Source: Faecalicatena faecalis
GTDB lineage: Bacteria; Bacillota; Clostridia; Lachnospirales; Lachnospiraceae
Assembly: GCF_012524165.2 (NCBI RefSeq)
Contig: NZ_JABACJ020000021.1
Location: 38,494 to 102,493, forward strand
DNA: 64,000 nucleotides
Direction of reading: 5' to 3'
Shown: positions 17,931-27,479 of the stretch, piece by piece
Layout of the letters: each line of letters begins with the position of its first letter
Numbering within the stretch: the first letter of the stretch is position 1
Made by a program: the position numbers and the translations under genes
Notes under the pieces: generated by a model
What the model saw: the letters and a program-made list of their open reading frames with translations, nothing else
The model's database searches: none
What the model was told of the DNA's origin: nothing

Positions 17931-19163
17931 CTAGGACGGACGAAGGATAGATTTTTGATATTGTTTCGGGGACATTCCGTAGGTCCGTTTAAAAATCCGG
18001 GTGAAGTAATTGATATCATTATACCCACAGGATGCTGCTATGGTGGTGATGGACAACGAGGAGGAATTGATCAGCGTGATGGCCCGGCGCAGGCGTACCT
18101 GGTGGATATAATCGGTCAGAGTGATCCCTGCCTCTTTTTTGAACAGGCTTGATAGATAGTTCTTATTCATATTGCACATCTCTGCGAAAAAAGCGAGACT
18201 TAAATCCTCTGCATAATGGAAGTCAATATAGGAAATGACGTCCTTAATAACCTGGGAATAGCCAGTCATGGAGTGATTCTTCACCATCAGACAGTACTTG
18301 TGCAGCATATCCGATGCAAGATGGTCCAGTTCCCGCTCTGAACGTGCTTCATTGATCAGAATGGCAAATTTACCGGACAGGTCATCGATATACAGTGGAT
18401 GGACCCCGCCAGATTCCACTGCTTTCCGAAAAAGTGTATTCAGGATGATCACTCCGTGCTTCTTATTTAGAAGGGCATTCTCCGTTCTGGGCCTGAGCTG
18501 AAAGGTCTGGAATTTCTGATGCAGCTCGTGTGCCCTTTTCTCATCTCCTTTGGAGACTGCCTCCAGCATCTGATTCTCTACTTTGTAGCGTTCCTCAATG
18601 GTACTGACAGAAATCTCAGGGTTTTTCCGTATTTTCAGAATCAATGGGGAATGCTCCATCTGGATCTCACCCTGGTCAGGAAGATGTGAGATTGAGTATT
18701 CAGTGTGGAAAAGTCCCTGCGAAAGATTCAGAACAAGTGATTCGAAGCTTTCTATATTGGAAAGTACCGGGGTGGAGGCGTAATACAGACGGATATCCTC
18801 AAATAGCTGTTCCGGTATACTTAAATGCTCCATGATTTGGCGGATCGTTTCTGGTTTAGGAGTGGTCTCCAGATAAGGTCCAATCACAAAATGCGGGGAT
18901 TCATAATCATATAAATAGAGAGAGGGAAGACGGAGGAACATATAATACATCCCGAAAGAATCCTGGTATCTTATCATTTTCCCGGAAGTGACGTATTGTT
19001 CGAGGAAAAACTGTAAAGCCTGATAGTTATAGTCTTCATACAGACGCAGTCTCAGCCCGTTGTCTGTCCGTGACAGGTTAGAATTGTCCTTGAAGACCAC
19101 ACAGCATCCGACATTGCATGCGGTGACCGCCTCCTGAAAAAGTTCAAGCTGTTTATGCTCCAT
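17931..19163 (-). CDS. AraC-family transcriptional regulator
   Basis: This 410-residue protein carries a C-terminal double helix-turn-helix of the AraC/XylS type (about 305-405; SLAFFAEMCNMNKNYLSSLF, then ITTIAASCGYNDINYFTRIFKRTYGMSPKQY). The long N-terminal part has no recognisable cupin or membrane segment and resembles the sensor region seen in many Clostridia AraC regulators next to sugar importers. It is encoded upstream of the ABC operon on the same strand and divergent from the HAD-GH3-transporter genes, so it likely controls one or both sides in response to the sugar. Confidence 0.85.
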   Translation of the reverse strand: MEHKQLELFQEAVTACNVGCCVVFKDNSNLSRTDNGLRLRLYEDYNYQALQFFLEQYVTSGKMIRYQDSFGMYYMFLRLPSLYLYDYESPHFVIGPYLETTPKPETIRQIMEHLSIPEQLFEDIRLYYASTPVLSNIESFESLVLNLSQGLFHTEYSISHLPDQGEIQMEHSPLILKIRKNPEISVSTIEERYKVENQMLEAVSKGDEKRAHELHQKFQTFQLRPRTENALLNKKHGVIILNTLFRKAVESGGVHPLYIDDLSGKFAILINEARSERELDHLASDMLHKYCLMVKNHSMTGYSQVIKDVISYIDFHYAEDLSLAFFAEMCNMNKNYLSSLFKKEAGITLTDYIHQVRLRRAITLINSSSLSITTIAASCGYNDINYFTRIFKRTYGMSPKQYQKSILRPS

Positions 19164-19335
19164 GTAATCCCCCCCCTTTAAAGTAATACAATATTAAGTT
19201 AAAATCATACAAATTATTCCTGTTAAATAAAATAACATAAAATTGTGCTAAAAACAATGGATATTATTATTCTTTTAAAATGTAAAATCGAGTATTTTAA
19301 ATGTATCAAACAAGAGAAAGAGAGGACATGTTACG

Positions 19336-20184
19336 ATGAATAACCCTTTTTCAGACTTTCGTAAGAAACAAAACAATCTGGTCTGTATCGACTCTGATGG
19401 GTGCGCCATTGACAGTATGGATATCAAGCATATCCGCTGCTTTGGCCCGTGCATGATAACAGAGTGGAATTTGGAAGCGGACCAGGACGTAATCCTGAGA
19501 CGGTGGAATGTAGTGAATCTATATTCTATGACCAGGGGAATCAACCGTTTTAAGGGGCTGGCGGCCGCACTTAGAGAAGTGGATCAAAAAGAAAAGGCGA
19601 TTGAGGATGTAGAGACACTGATTCGATGGACAAATGAGTCGGATGAGTTGTCAAATGCGGCGCTTGAAAGGGAAATTGAAAGGACTCACAGCATCTGCCT
19701 GAAAAAGGCACTTAATTGGTCTAAAGCTGTGAATGAGGCAATCACAAAGCTTCCAAAAGAAGAGATCCGGCCGTTTGAACATGTAAAAGAAGTACTTGAA
19801 AAGCTGCACGAGACCTGTGATATCGCAATTGTCTCCTCAGCGAATTATGAGGCAGTAAAGGAAGAGTGGACCAGATTCGGCCTTCTGGAACACGTAGATG
19901 TGGTCCTGGCACAAAATGCTGGTTCTAAGAAGAGCTGTATCGAAAGACTTTTGACCTATGGATATTCCAGAGACCATGTCATGATGGCAGGTGATGCGCC
20001 GGGGGATCTGGATGCGGCTGAGAAAAATGGTGTGTTTTATTATCCGATTCTGGTTTCCAGAGAGGCAGAAAGCTGGGAACAGATGGAGTCCGCTGTGGAT
20101 AAAATGAAGAATGGGACATTTGCAGGGGAATATCAGGCAGAACTGAAAAAAGAATTTGTGGAAAACCTATCAAAAGAAAGATAA
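19336..20184 (+). CDS. HAD-superfamily hydrolase (phosphatase or phosphomutase type)
   Basis: This 282-residue haloacid-dehalogenase-like protein has motif I as DSDGCAID (D19 nucleophile, D21), a helical cap, motif II around IVSSAN, a motif III lysine in GSKKSC and motif IV MAGDAPGDLDAA. The cysteine after DG, where threonine or valine is common, is unusual but compatible with activity. Start at 19336 follows GAGAGGA. It begins a plus-strand unit with GH3 and a GPH transporter, so it probably dephosphorylates a sugar phosphate made in this pathway; the substrate is not known. Confidence 0.8.
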   Translation: MNNPFSDFRKKQNNLVCIDSDGCAIDSMDIKHIRCFGPCMITEWNLEADQDVILRRWNVVNLYSMTRGINRFKGLAAALREVDQKEKAIEDVETLIRWTNESDELSNAALEREIERTHSICLKKALNWSKAVNEAITKLPKEEIRPFEHVKEVLEKLHETCDIAIVSSANYEAVKEEWTRFGLLEHVDVVLAQNAGSKKSCIERLLTYGYSRDHVMMAGDAPGDLDAAEKNGVFYYPILVSREAESWEQMESAVDKMKNGTFAGEYQAELKKEFVENLSKER

Positions 20185-20197
20185 AGGAGGAACGAAG

Positions 20198-21907
20198 ATG
20201 GTAAATTTAAGAGAAAAACCGTACTATTTGAATGAAGAACAGATCCAGTGGATCGAAGATACGATTGCCGGAATGACGGACGAGGAGAAAATCGGTCAGC
20301 TTTTTGTCAATATGGTGGCTAACGAGGAGGAAAGAAAACCTGAGAACCTCAAAAAAATCCTGGATACGTACCACCCAGGTGCCATCCGTTACCATAATGC
20401 ATCGAAGGAAGAGTTGTGGGATATGGCAGATTGTCTGCAGAAGACAACAAAGATCCCGCTTTTGATTGCCTCGAACTGCGAAGCAGGAGGAAATGGAGGA
20501 ACAAAAGGCGGTACACCGATTGCAAATGGAGCAGCACTTGCAGCAATCGATTCTGAGGATGCAGTATACCGTATGGCAGAGGTCTCTGCGAGAGAGGCTG
20601 CCGCGGTCGGCTGTAACTGGAATTTTGCACCTGTTGTGGATCTGACCTACAACTGGCGCAATACAATCGTACAGCTTCGTGCATTTAACGATGAACCCGA
20701 TGATGTCATCCGTTATACAAAGGCATTTTTCAAGGGAATGAAGACACAGAATATAGCGACTTGTATGAAACATTTCCCGGGAGATGGTACAGAGGAAAAT
20801 GATCAGCACCTGATCATGGGCGTAAATGAATTCGATTGTGAGAAGTGGGACCAGACATTTGGTAAGGTATATCAGGAATTGATCGATGAAGGTGTGATGA
20901 CGATCATGGCGGGGCATATTGCACTTCCGGCATATTCCAGAAAACTGCGTCCTGGCATCAAGGACGAGGAAATCCGTCCGGCGACATTGGCACCGGAACT
21001 GATTACAGACCTGTTAAAGGGACAGCTCGGATTCAATGGTATGGTCGTCACGGATGCATCCCATATGATCGGCATGTTTGGGGCAACAATTCCGAGATGC
21101 CAGCAGGTACCACAGGCGATTGCGGCTGGATGTGATATGTATCTCTTCTTCAATGACAGGGATGAAGATTTTGGCTATATGATGGAAGGATATAGAAACG
21201 GTACGATTACAGAGGAGCGTCTCAATGATGCACTCCACCGAATCCTGGGAGTAAAAGCTGCATTGAACCTTCACATTCTTCAGAAAGAAGAAAAACTGAT
21301 GGCTCCGAAAGAAAATCTGAAAGTAGTAGGCTGCAAGGAGCACTTAGAAGTATCCCGTGAGCTTGCAGACCAGTATGTGACACTTGTAAAAGACCGCTTG
21401 AATTATCTGCCGATGACACCAAATAGATACCAAAGAATCAAATTAGTTTACATAGGGTCTGAAGCAACGGTCATTGCAGGGACAAAATTCGAGTCCAACG
21501 ATAAGGTGATCATAGCAGATATCGTATCACAGTTAGAGGCAGCAGGCTTTGAAGTAGATGCTGAGGTCGCATCTAAAAAGGGAAAGATGGAGGAGTTCAA
21601 GAAAAACTACGATTGTGTCCTTCTCGTTCTCAATGTGCAGGGATTTGCACAGTATAATACAATGCGTATTAAATGGGATGAACCGACAAAACAGCCATGG
21701 TATATGTCAGAGCTTCCAACATTCGTGGTATCCTTAAGCAATACGAATAACCTGATCGACGTACCAATGGCAAGATGCTATATCAATGCATATATGGATC
21801 ATCATGAGAGCTTTGCCGCAGTATTGGAGAAAATGATGGGCAACAGTGAGTTTAAAGGAAGATACAATGAGAACGTCTTCTGTGGAAGATGGGAGACAAG
21901 ATTTTAA
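20198..21907 (+). CDS. Glycoside hydrolase family 3, N-acetylhexosaminidase-like
   Basis: This protein of about 569 residues has the GH3 (beta/alpha)8 domain and an additional C-terminal domain from about residue 380. The NagZ-like signature appears as KHFPGDGTEENDQH: the usual His after PG is Asp here, but the downstream D-x-H pair that supplies the acid/base dyad in NagZ-type enzymes is kept. The nucleophile Asp lies in VVTDASHM. There is no signal peptide, so it acts in the cytoplasm on imported glycosides, probably beta-linked GlcNAc-type sugars. AAAGGAGG lies just before the ATG at 20198, 13 bases after the HAD gene. Confidence 0.82.
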   Translation: MVNLREKPYYLNEEQIQWIEDTIAGMTDEEKIGQLFVNMVANEEERKPENLKKILDTYHPGAIRYHNASKEELWDMADCLQKTTKIPLLIASNCEAGGNGGTKGGTPIANGAALAAIDSEDAVYRMAEVSAREAAAVGCNWNFAPVVDLTYNWRNTIVQLRAFNDEPDDVIRYTKAFFKGMKTQNIATCMKHFPGDGTEENDQHLIMGVNEFDCEKWDQTFGKVYQELIDEGVMTIMAGHIALPAYSRKLRPGIKDEEIRPATLAPELITDLLKGQLGFNGMVVTDASHMIGMFGATIPRCQQVPQAIAAGCDMYLFFNDRDEDFGYMMEGYRNGTITEERLNDALHRILGVKAALNLHILQKEEKLMAPKENLKVVGCKEHLEVSRELADQYVTLVKDRLNYLPMTPNRYQRIKLVYIGSEATVIAGTKFESNDKVIIADIVSQLEAAGFEVDAEVASKKGKMEEFKKNYDCVLLVLNVQGFAQYNTMRIKWDEPTKQPWYMSELPTFVVSLSNTNNLIDVPMARCYINAYMDHHESFAAVLEKMMGNSEFKGRYNENVFCGRWETRF

Positions 21908-22003
21908 CCTCATAAGCAGCGCTCACTGCTATGGGAGTATAAAGAAGCAACAGAGTGGATTCCAAATATCCGCTTTAATTAGATATTCAGAGAGGTGAAG
22001 AGG

Positions 22004-23407
22004 ATGAATGAAAAAGCAGTAAAGCCATTTGGCATTAAGGATAAAATCGGTTACATGTTCGGTGATTTTGGAAATGATTTTACATTCATGTTTTCCAGTA
22101 CATTCCTCATGGTCTTTTACATGAAGGTACTGGGAATCAGCGGGGCAGCGGTCGGAACACTGTTTTTGGTAGCAAGGTTCGTGGATGCGTTCACAGATGT
22201 GACCATGGGACGTATCGTGGATACATGCAAGCCAGGGAAAGACGGGAAGTTCAAGCGCTGGATTCGGATTATGGCAGGTCCGGTGGCAATCGCCAGCTTT
22301 CTGATGTATCAGTCAGCAATGGCGGATGCATCTATGACAGCAAAGATGATCTATATGTATGTGACATATATTCTTTGGGGCAGCATCTGTTATACGGGAA
22401 TCAATATTCCGTATGGCTCCATGGCATCTGCAATCACAGATGTTCCGGAGGAGCGTACCGCGCTCTCCACATTCCGAAGCATCGGTGCAACTCTGGCTCA
22501 GCTCGTGATCGGTGTGGGCGGTCCGATGATCATCTATATGACAGACGCAAATGGTGTTCAGATCATTAGAAATGATGGAAAGATTTTCCCGGTAGTTGCA
22601 GGTATTTTTTCTCTCTGCGCGATTATCTGCTATGTGATCTGCTATAAATGCACAACAGAACGTATTAAGATCAAGCCCGATCCGAATGCAGAAAAGATTT
22701 CCCTTGCAAAGACATTTGGGGCAATTTTCTCCAACAGAGCACTGCTGGGAATCGTGGGGGCAGCCATTTTCCTGCTGCTGAGCTCCCTGATGCTTTCCAG
22801 CGTCAATACCTATTTATATGCGGATTATTTTGGAAATGTAAAAGCACTTTCTACCTATAATATGATTACAATGATCTGCTCCCTTCTAATGGCTTCCATT
22901 ACAGGCGTGGTCGTAAAACGATTTGGGAAGAAAGAATCCGCAGCAGCAGCCACCATTTTTACAGGAATCGTTTTCCTGGTGTTGGGTCTGCTGAATGTGA
23001 AAAATGTCTGGGTATTTGTGATTGTTGCTGCGATTGGATTTTTAGGGGTGAATTATTTCAACCTGATTATCTGGGCGAACATCATTGATGTCATCGATGA
23101 CGTGGAAGTGAGGACTGGAAAGAGGGAAGATGGTACTGTATATGCAGTATATTCTTTTGCAAGAAAAGTAGGACAGGCACTTGCAGGTGGACTGGGAGGA
23201 TATGCACTGGGTCTGATTGGTTATGTGTCTGCTGCGAAGACACAGACAGAAGAGGTCTTAAAAGGGCTTTACAAGCTGGCGACGGTCGTGCCTGGCGTGT
23301 TATTCCTTTGTGTAGCCCTGATGCTGATTTTCGTTTATCCGCTTACCAAGAAAAAGGTAGAGGAGAACGTAGAATATCTGCGTGCGAAGAGAGACGGGGC
23401 AAAATAA
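22004..23407 (+). CDS. GPH-family sugar:cation symporter (MFS_2)
   Basis: This 467-residue membrane protein has about 12 predicted helices and the GPH/MelB signatures near the N-terminus (DKIGYMFGDFGNDFTF, FVDAFTDVTMGRIVD) and NIPYGSMASAITDVPEERTALSTFRSIGA. Such transporters import glycosides with Na+ or H+. It lies downstream of GH3 and likely supplies or complements that enzyme. GAGGTG six bases before the ATG at 22004 decides the start over a GTG three codons upstream. Confidence 0.88.
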   Translation: MNEKAVKPFGIKDKIGYMFGDFGNDFTFMFSSTFLMVFYMKVLGISGAAVGTLFLVARFVDAFTDVTMGRIVDTCKPGKDGKFKRWIRIMAGPVAIASFLMYQSAMADASMTAKMIYMYVTYILWGSICYTGINIPYGSMASAITDVPEERTALSTFRSIGATLAQLVIGVGGPMIIYMTDANGVQIIRNDGKIFPVVAGIFSLCAIICYVICYKCTTERIKIKPDPNAEKISLAKTFGAIFSNRALLGIVGAAIFLLLSSLMLSSVNTYLYADYFGNVKALSTYNMITMICSLLMASITGVVVKRFGKKESAAAATIFTGIVFLVLGLLNVKNVWVFVIVAAIGFLGVNYFNLIIWANIIDVIDDVEVRTGKREDGTVYAVYSFARKVGQALAGGLGGYALGLIGYVSAAKTQTEEVLKGLYKLATVVPGVLFLCVALMLIFVYPLTKKKVEENVEYLRAKRDGAK

Positions 23408-23567
23408 AAGAAATCAGCATGAAATTGTACTGGAATTAGAAAAAACTATTATAACGCTTTCACAAATAATCTAGTATGGTAGAATTACGCTTCCATTATT
23501 GGAACAAGAATAGATTTCATGGAACAATATATGGAAAATGATTCAAAAAGTGAAGGAGGAATCAGTC

Positions 23568-24791
23568 ATGGCAGCACATGTATTGGATGAGGCGAACCGA
23601 TGCCTGAATTGTAAGAATCCACAATGTCAGAAGGGATGCCCCATCCACACCCCGATACCGGAGGTCATCCGGCTTTTGCTGGACGGAGATCTGGATGAGG
23701 CTGGGTGGAAATTATTCGAGAACAATCCTTTGACGACCGTATGCAGTCTGATCTGTAATCATGAAAAGCAATGTGAGGGACACTGTATACTGGGACGAAA
23801 AGGAGCGCCTGTGCATTTCTCTACAATAGAAAATTATATATCCAGTACCTATAGTTCAAAAATGGTCAAAGGGCCGGCCCCGTCCAATGGAATGCGTGCA
23901 GCCATCATTGGCTCCGGCCCTGCAGGCCTTACGATCGCAGTACTCCTTGCCAGAAAAGGATATCAGGTCACCATCTTTGAAAGTAAAGATAAGATAGGCG
24001 GGGTGCTGCGCTACGGCATCCCGGAGTTCAGACTGCCAAAGAGTATATTGGATGATTTTGAGTATCGCCACCTCAGGCTGAAGGATATCAAGGTAAGACC
24101 GAATACAACAATTGGGGCAGCCATTACCATCGAAGACCTGTTAAGAGATGGCTACAGAGCCGTTTTCATCGGAACAGGAGTATGGCGTCCGAATGCGCTT
24201 CATATTAAGGGGGAGACTCTGGGTCATGTACATTATGGAATCAACTACCTGAATAACCCGGACAGCTTCCATTTGGGAGAGAATGTCATCGTGATCGGAG
24301 CCGGAAATGCGGCGATGGATGTTGCAAGAACAGCTCTTCGCAAAGGTGTCAGGAACCTTCAATGCTTTTCAAGAGAGGCTTCGGCTGCAGCAAGTAAGCA
24401 CGAGTTTGACTATGCTGTCTTGGAGGGCGTGGAATTTATCTACTGTAAAATTCCGGTGGAAATCACCGATGAGGGCGTGATTTTTGCAGATGTTCGGCAA
24501 AAAGAGGACAACACAATAGAAAGGATTCCGGGTACAGAGAAGTTATATCCTGCTGACAGTGTGATTATTTCGATCAGTCAGGGGCCGCGCAGCCAACTGG
24601 TCAATACGACGAAGGGATTGGATGCAGATCACCGCGGCCTGCTCGTGACAGATGAGAAAGGACATACCACAAGACCAGAGATTTTCGCAAGCGGAGACGT
24701 GGTCGCCGGGGCCAGGACGGTCGTTGAGGCGGTCGCACATTCTAAGCTGGTCGCGGAATCCATGGATCAATATATGCAGAGTCTGCTTTAG
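23568..24791 (+). CDS. GltD-like NAD(P)-dependent FAD/4Fe-4S oxidoreductase
   Basis: This 407-residue protein matches the small-subunit-like part of glutamate synthase. N-terminal cysteines form an Fe-S region (CLNCKNPQCQKGCPIH, CSLICNHEKQCEGHC), followed by an FAD motif (IIGSGPAGLTIAVLLARKGY) and an NAD(P) motif (VIVIGAGNAAMDVARTA). No GltB glutamate synthase large subunit or NfnA partner lies next to it, so the electron acceptor is unknown; it may act as a general NAD(P)H:acceptor reductase. The ATG at 23568 has AAGGAGG. Confidence 0.83.
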   Translation: MAAHVLDEANRCLNCKNPQCQKGCPIHTPIPEVIRLLLDGDLDEAGWKLFENNPLTTVCSLICNHEKQCEGHCILGRKGAPVHFSTIENYISSTYSSKMVKGPAPSNGMRAAIIGSGPAGLTIAVLLARKGYQVTIFESKDKIGGVLRYGIPEFRLPKSILDDFEYRHLRLKDIKVRPNTTIGAAITIEDLLRDGYRAVFIGTGVWRPNALHIKGETLGHVHYGINYLNNPDSFHLGENVIVIGAGNAAMDVARTALRKGVRNLQCFSREASAAASKHEFDYAVLEGVEFIYCKIPVEITDEGVIFADVRQKEDNTIERIPGTEKLYPADSVIISISQGPRSQLVNTTKGLDADHRGLLVTDEKGHTTRPEIFASGDVVAGARTVVEAVAHSKLVAESMDQYMQSLL

Positions 24792-24810
24792 CGCATGTAG
24801 GTGCAGTGGG

Positions 24811-24842
24811 GCGTAAACAGATTGACGAGTGAACTGTAACAA
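24811..24842. repeat. Dispersed repeat B, copy 1
   Basis: This 32-base segment matches 42968-42999 at 25 of 32 positions with no gap. Both copies are intergenic and end about 60 bases before a TATAAT box, which hints at a regulatory or RNA role. Nothing is known about it. Confidence 0.45.
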
Positions 24843-24903
24843 TAGATCCTTGTTTAGGGAAAGAAGAACGTAAAAATTTGTAGATTTTAACACCCGCAGG
24901 GAG

Positions 24904-24909
24904 TATAAT
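24904..24909 (+). promoter_or_regulatory. Probable -10 box for the DUF975 gene
   Basis: A perfect TATAAT lies 50 bases before the DUF975 start. The best -35 at 17-base spacing is TAGATT (24881-24886), which is weak, so an activator may be needed. Confidence 0.45.
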
Positions 24910-24958
24910 AAAGAAAGCCTCAAAGAAAAGGCTAATTACACAGGAGGTAGAATTTATT

Positions 24959-25666
24959 ATGTGGATGCGGGCAGATTTAAAAATGAGAGCAAAACAGGCA
25001 GTTCACAGGAATTACTGGTCAGCCGTGGTAGTAGCCTTGGTCATGACGGTCATAACAGCGATATTTTCCTCTTCAGGCGCCAACAGCGTAAGGGGAGATC
25101 ATTCCTTCTTTGGAGATAGTTACTTTTCCAGATTTTCTCTTTTATATGCGGCGTTTGCATCAATTATTGCAATCGTCAGTGTAGCAATGATCGTCCTTGA
25201 TGTTTTTGTGGGGAATGTTCTGTTGGTGGGAGGACACCGTTTCTTTATCCTGAACCAGACGGAGACACCGACAGCCGGGACGCTGGCATATGGATTCAAG
25301 TCGGGCAGTTACGGCAACGTGGTCCTGGTCATGTTCATGAGAGATTTGTTTACATTCTTATGGGCGCTGTTATTTCTTGTACCAGGAATCATCAAGTACT
25401 ATGAATACCGGATGGTACCTTATATCCTTGCAGAGAATCCGGCGATGTCAAAAGAAGAGGCATTTTTGATCAGCAAAAAGATGATGATGGGACAGAAGTG
25501 GAATACCTTTGTTCTGGACCTGTCATTTATCGGATGGATCTTCTTGTCAGCTTGTACATGGGGACTTGTGGGAATCTTTTATTCTGAGCCATACCGTCAG
25601 GCAACACTTGCAGAATTGTATGCAGCGAACCGGACGATCGCTTATCAGAATGGGTATATCAGATAA
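24959..25666 (+). CDS. DUF975 family integral membrane protein
   Basis: This 235-residue protein has about five hydrophobic segments and the DUF975 features: an N-terminal basic start (LKMRAKQAVHRNYWSAVVVAL), a central PGIIKYYEYRMVPYILAENP motif and EEAFLISKKMMMGQKW. DUF975 proteins are common in Firmicutes; their function is unknown. It has its own promoter-like sequence and AGGAGG site and is followed by a strong terminator, so it is probably a single-gene unit. Confidence 0.85.
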   Translation: MWMRADLKMRAKQAVHRNYWSAVVVALVMTVITAIFSSSGANSVRGDHSFFGDSYFSRFSLLYAAFASIIAIVSVAMIVLDVFVGNVLLVGGHRFFILNQTETPTAGTLAYGFKSGSYGNVVLVMFMRDLFTFLWALLFLVPGIIKYYEYRMVPYILAENPAMSKEEAFLISKKMMMGQKWNTFVLDLSFIGWIFLSACTWGLVGIFYSEPYRQATLAELYAANRTIAYQNGYIR

Positions 25667-25736
25667 TATGCTTTCAAAAATTTAAAAGCGGGCCTTTGAC
25701 ATCCATCTAGCTGGATGCAGACGCTTGGTCTTATAA

Positions 25737-25789
25737 CGAAGAAAGACGATGCCGATAGGAGTAGATCCTGTCGGCATCGTCTTTCTTCG
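25737..25789. terminator. Strong bidirectional terminator
   Basis: CGAAGAAAGACGATGCCGA (25737-25755) pairs perfectly with 25771-25789; AGGA/TCCT extends the stem inside the loop. It is A/T-flanked and lies between the convergent DUF975 and NCS2 genes. A smaller CATCCA/TGGATG hairpin lies just before it at 25700-25717. Confidence 0.8.
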
Positions 25790-25880
25790 TATATCCTGTG
25801 ACATATATTTTTCTTTTAGAAGGCAGCGGGGGATGCTGCCCCCATGTTTTTCATTCTATATATTAGAACAATACATAATT

Positions 25881-27254
25881 TTAAATCAATACATATTTTA
25901 GTACGAACAGAACTGCCAGTACATACATCAGGACACTGATCTTCTTTTCTTTTGCCTTTCCTGTTACAAGGTTGATTATCACATAGGAGATGACTCCCAG
26001 TGCGATACCTTCGGAAATACTGTACATGAACGGCATTGCAATGATGCAGATGAAGGCTGGAAGTGTCTCTGTGTAATCGTTGAAGTCTATCTTTACGATA
26101 GAAGTCAGCATCAGGAATCCAACGATGATCAGTGCAGGAGCCGTCGCAAAGGATGGAATCGCCAGGAAAATCGGTGACAGGAACAGTGACAGTCCAAACA
26201 GGATCGCAGCAGTAATACTGGTCAGTCCTGTGCGTCCGCCTTCAGATACACCGGATGCACTCTCAACAAAAGTAGTTGTTGTAGAAGTTCCCAGAACTGC
26301 ACCTACAGAGGTTCCGACAGCATCGGCCATCAGGGCGCCCTTGATCCTTGGCAGCTTACCATTCTTATCCAGCATATCAGCCTTAGAAGCAACACCGATC
26401 AAGGTTCCAAGTGTGTCGAACATATCCACGAACAGGAATGCGAACATGATGATGACAAAGTCCAATGTAAATACCTTTGAGAAGTCCATATGCATAAAGG
26501 TCGGGGCCAGGCTCGGAACAGAAAAGCCTGCAGAAAAATCAGGCAGTAAGCTGAACCAACCTGCATCTGGCGTCGGTTTGTAGAGACCTACTAATTGGCA
26601 GATGATGCCCAGTACCCAGGTGCTTAAGATGCCCCAGAGGATGTTTCCTTTTACCTGCTTGATCACAAGGATCGAAGTGATCAGAAGGCCGATCAGGGCA
26701 AGCAGTACAGTGATTCCTTCGGTATTAAAAGTTCCGTTTTTGATGGAGCTTTTAAAGGAGAACATACTGACCAATGTGGAAGAATCCACAACGATCTTTG
26801 CGTTCTGCAGGCCGATAAAAGCGATGAAAAGTCCGATACCTACGGAAACAGCATGTTTTAAGTTCATTGGGATGGCATTAAAGATCGCCTCCCGGACATT
26901 GGTCAAGGATAACAGGATAAAGATAATACCTTCTACGAATACGGCACTTAAAGCCATCTCCCATGTGTATCCCATTCCCATAACAACCGTATAGGTAAAG
27001 TAAGCATTCAGTCCCATACCAGGGGCCAGGACAAACGGATAATTAGACAGGATCGCCATCAGACAGGTCGCAATAAATGCTGCCAGTGCGGTCGCGGTAA
27101 ACACGGCACCTCGATCCATTCCTGATTCGGAAAGGATGTTCGGGTTAACAGCCAGAATATAGGCCATGGTCATAAAAGTCGTGATACCTGCCAGTATCTC
27201 TGTCTTCACGTCTGTGTTGTTTTCTTTTAGATGAAATATTTTTTCTAAGTTCAT
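25881..27254 (-). CDS. NCS2-family purine permease (AzgA/PbuG type)
   Basis: This 457-residue transporter has about 13 membrane segments and the AzgA-subfamily hallmarks MAYILAVNPNILSESGMDRGAVFTATALAAF, LAPGMGLNAYFTYTVV and GTSTTTTFVESASGVSEGGRTGLTS. Characterised relatives import guanine, hypoxanthine or adenine with protons. A purine riboswitch with C at the specificity position precedes it, pointing to guanine, hypoxanthine or xanthine as substrate. It could also feed the purine catabolic cluster at the start of the window, but it is regulated as salvage. Confidence 0.9.
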   Translation of the reverse strand: MNLEKIFHLKENNTDVKTEILAGITTFMTMAYILAVNPNILSESGMDRGAVFTATALAAFIATCLMAILSNYPFVLAPGMGLNAYFTYTVVMGMGYTWEMALSAVFVEGIIFILLSLTNVREAIFNAIPMNLKHAVSVGIGLFIAFIGLQNAKIVVDSSTLVSMFSFKSSIKNGTFNTEGITVLLALIGLLITSILVIKQVKGNILWGILSTWVLGIICQLVGLYKPTPDAGWFSLLPDFSAGFSVPSLAPTFMHMDFSKVFTLDFVIIMFAFLFVDMFDTLGTLIGVASKADMLDKNGKLPRIKGALMADAVGTSVGAVLGTSTTTTFVESASGVSEGGRTGLTSITAAILFGLSLFLSPIFLAIPSFATAPALIIVGFLMLTSIVKIDFNDYTETLPAFICIIAMPFMYSISEGIALGVISYVIINLVTGKAKEKKISVLMYVLAVLFVLKYVLI

Positions 27255-27446
27255 GATTTCCCTCCTACCTCCACTCCGGGGGAAAGTCTTCCCCTGCGAG
27301 CTAGTAATTAATGATTCTTTTTTATAAACAGCCCGAGTCCGCTTTGGTTTGTCAATACAAAACTAATAAAAACAGGCACCTCACTTTCCTGACATGATGA
27401 ATCGGTTCTTCGTATTACACGGTCGGCTGTTGTATTTAGGCTGACT

Positions 27447-27469
27447 TATTGAACAGTGAATGTTCAATA
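27447..27469. repeat. 9-bp perfect inverted repeat in the permease leader
   Basis: TATTGAACA (27447-27455) and TGTTCAATA (27461-27469) are perfect mirror arms around GTGAA. It lies between the riboswitch terminator and the permease start, so it is either an RNA hairpin of the leader or a protein-binding site. Confidence 0.6.
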
Positions 27470-27479
27470 GATATTTGTA

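Noticed and set aside
27373..27391. Second intrinsic terminator in the permease leader
   Set aside because: CAGG/CCTG before a T-run is only a 4-bp stem with an 11-base loop; too weak to call.
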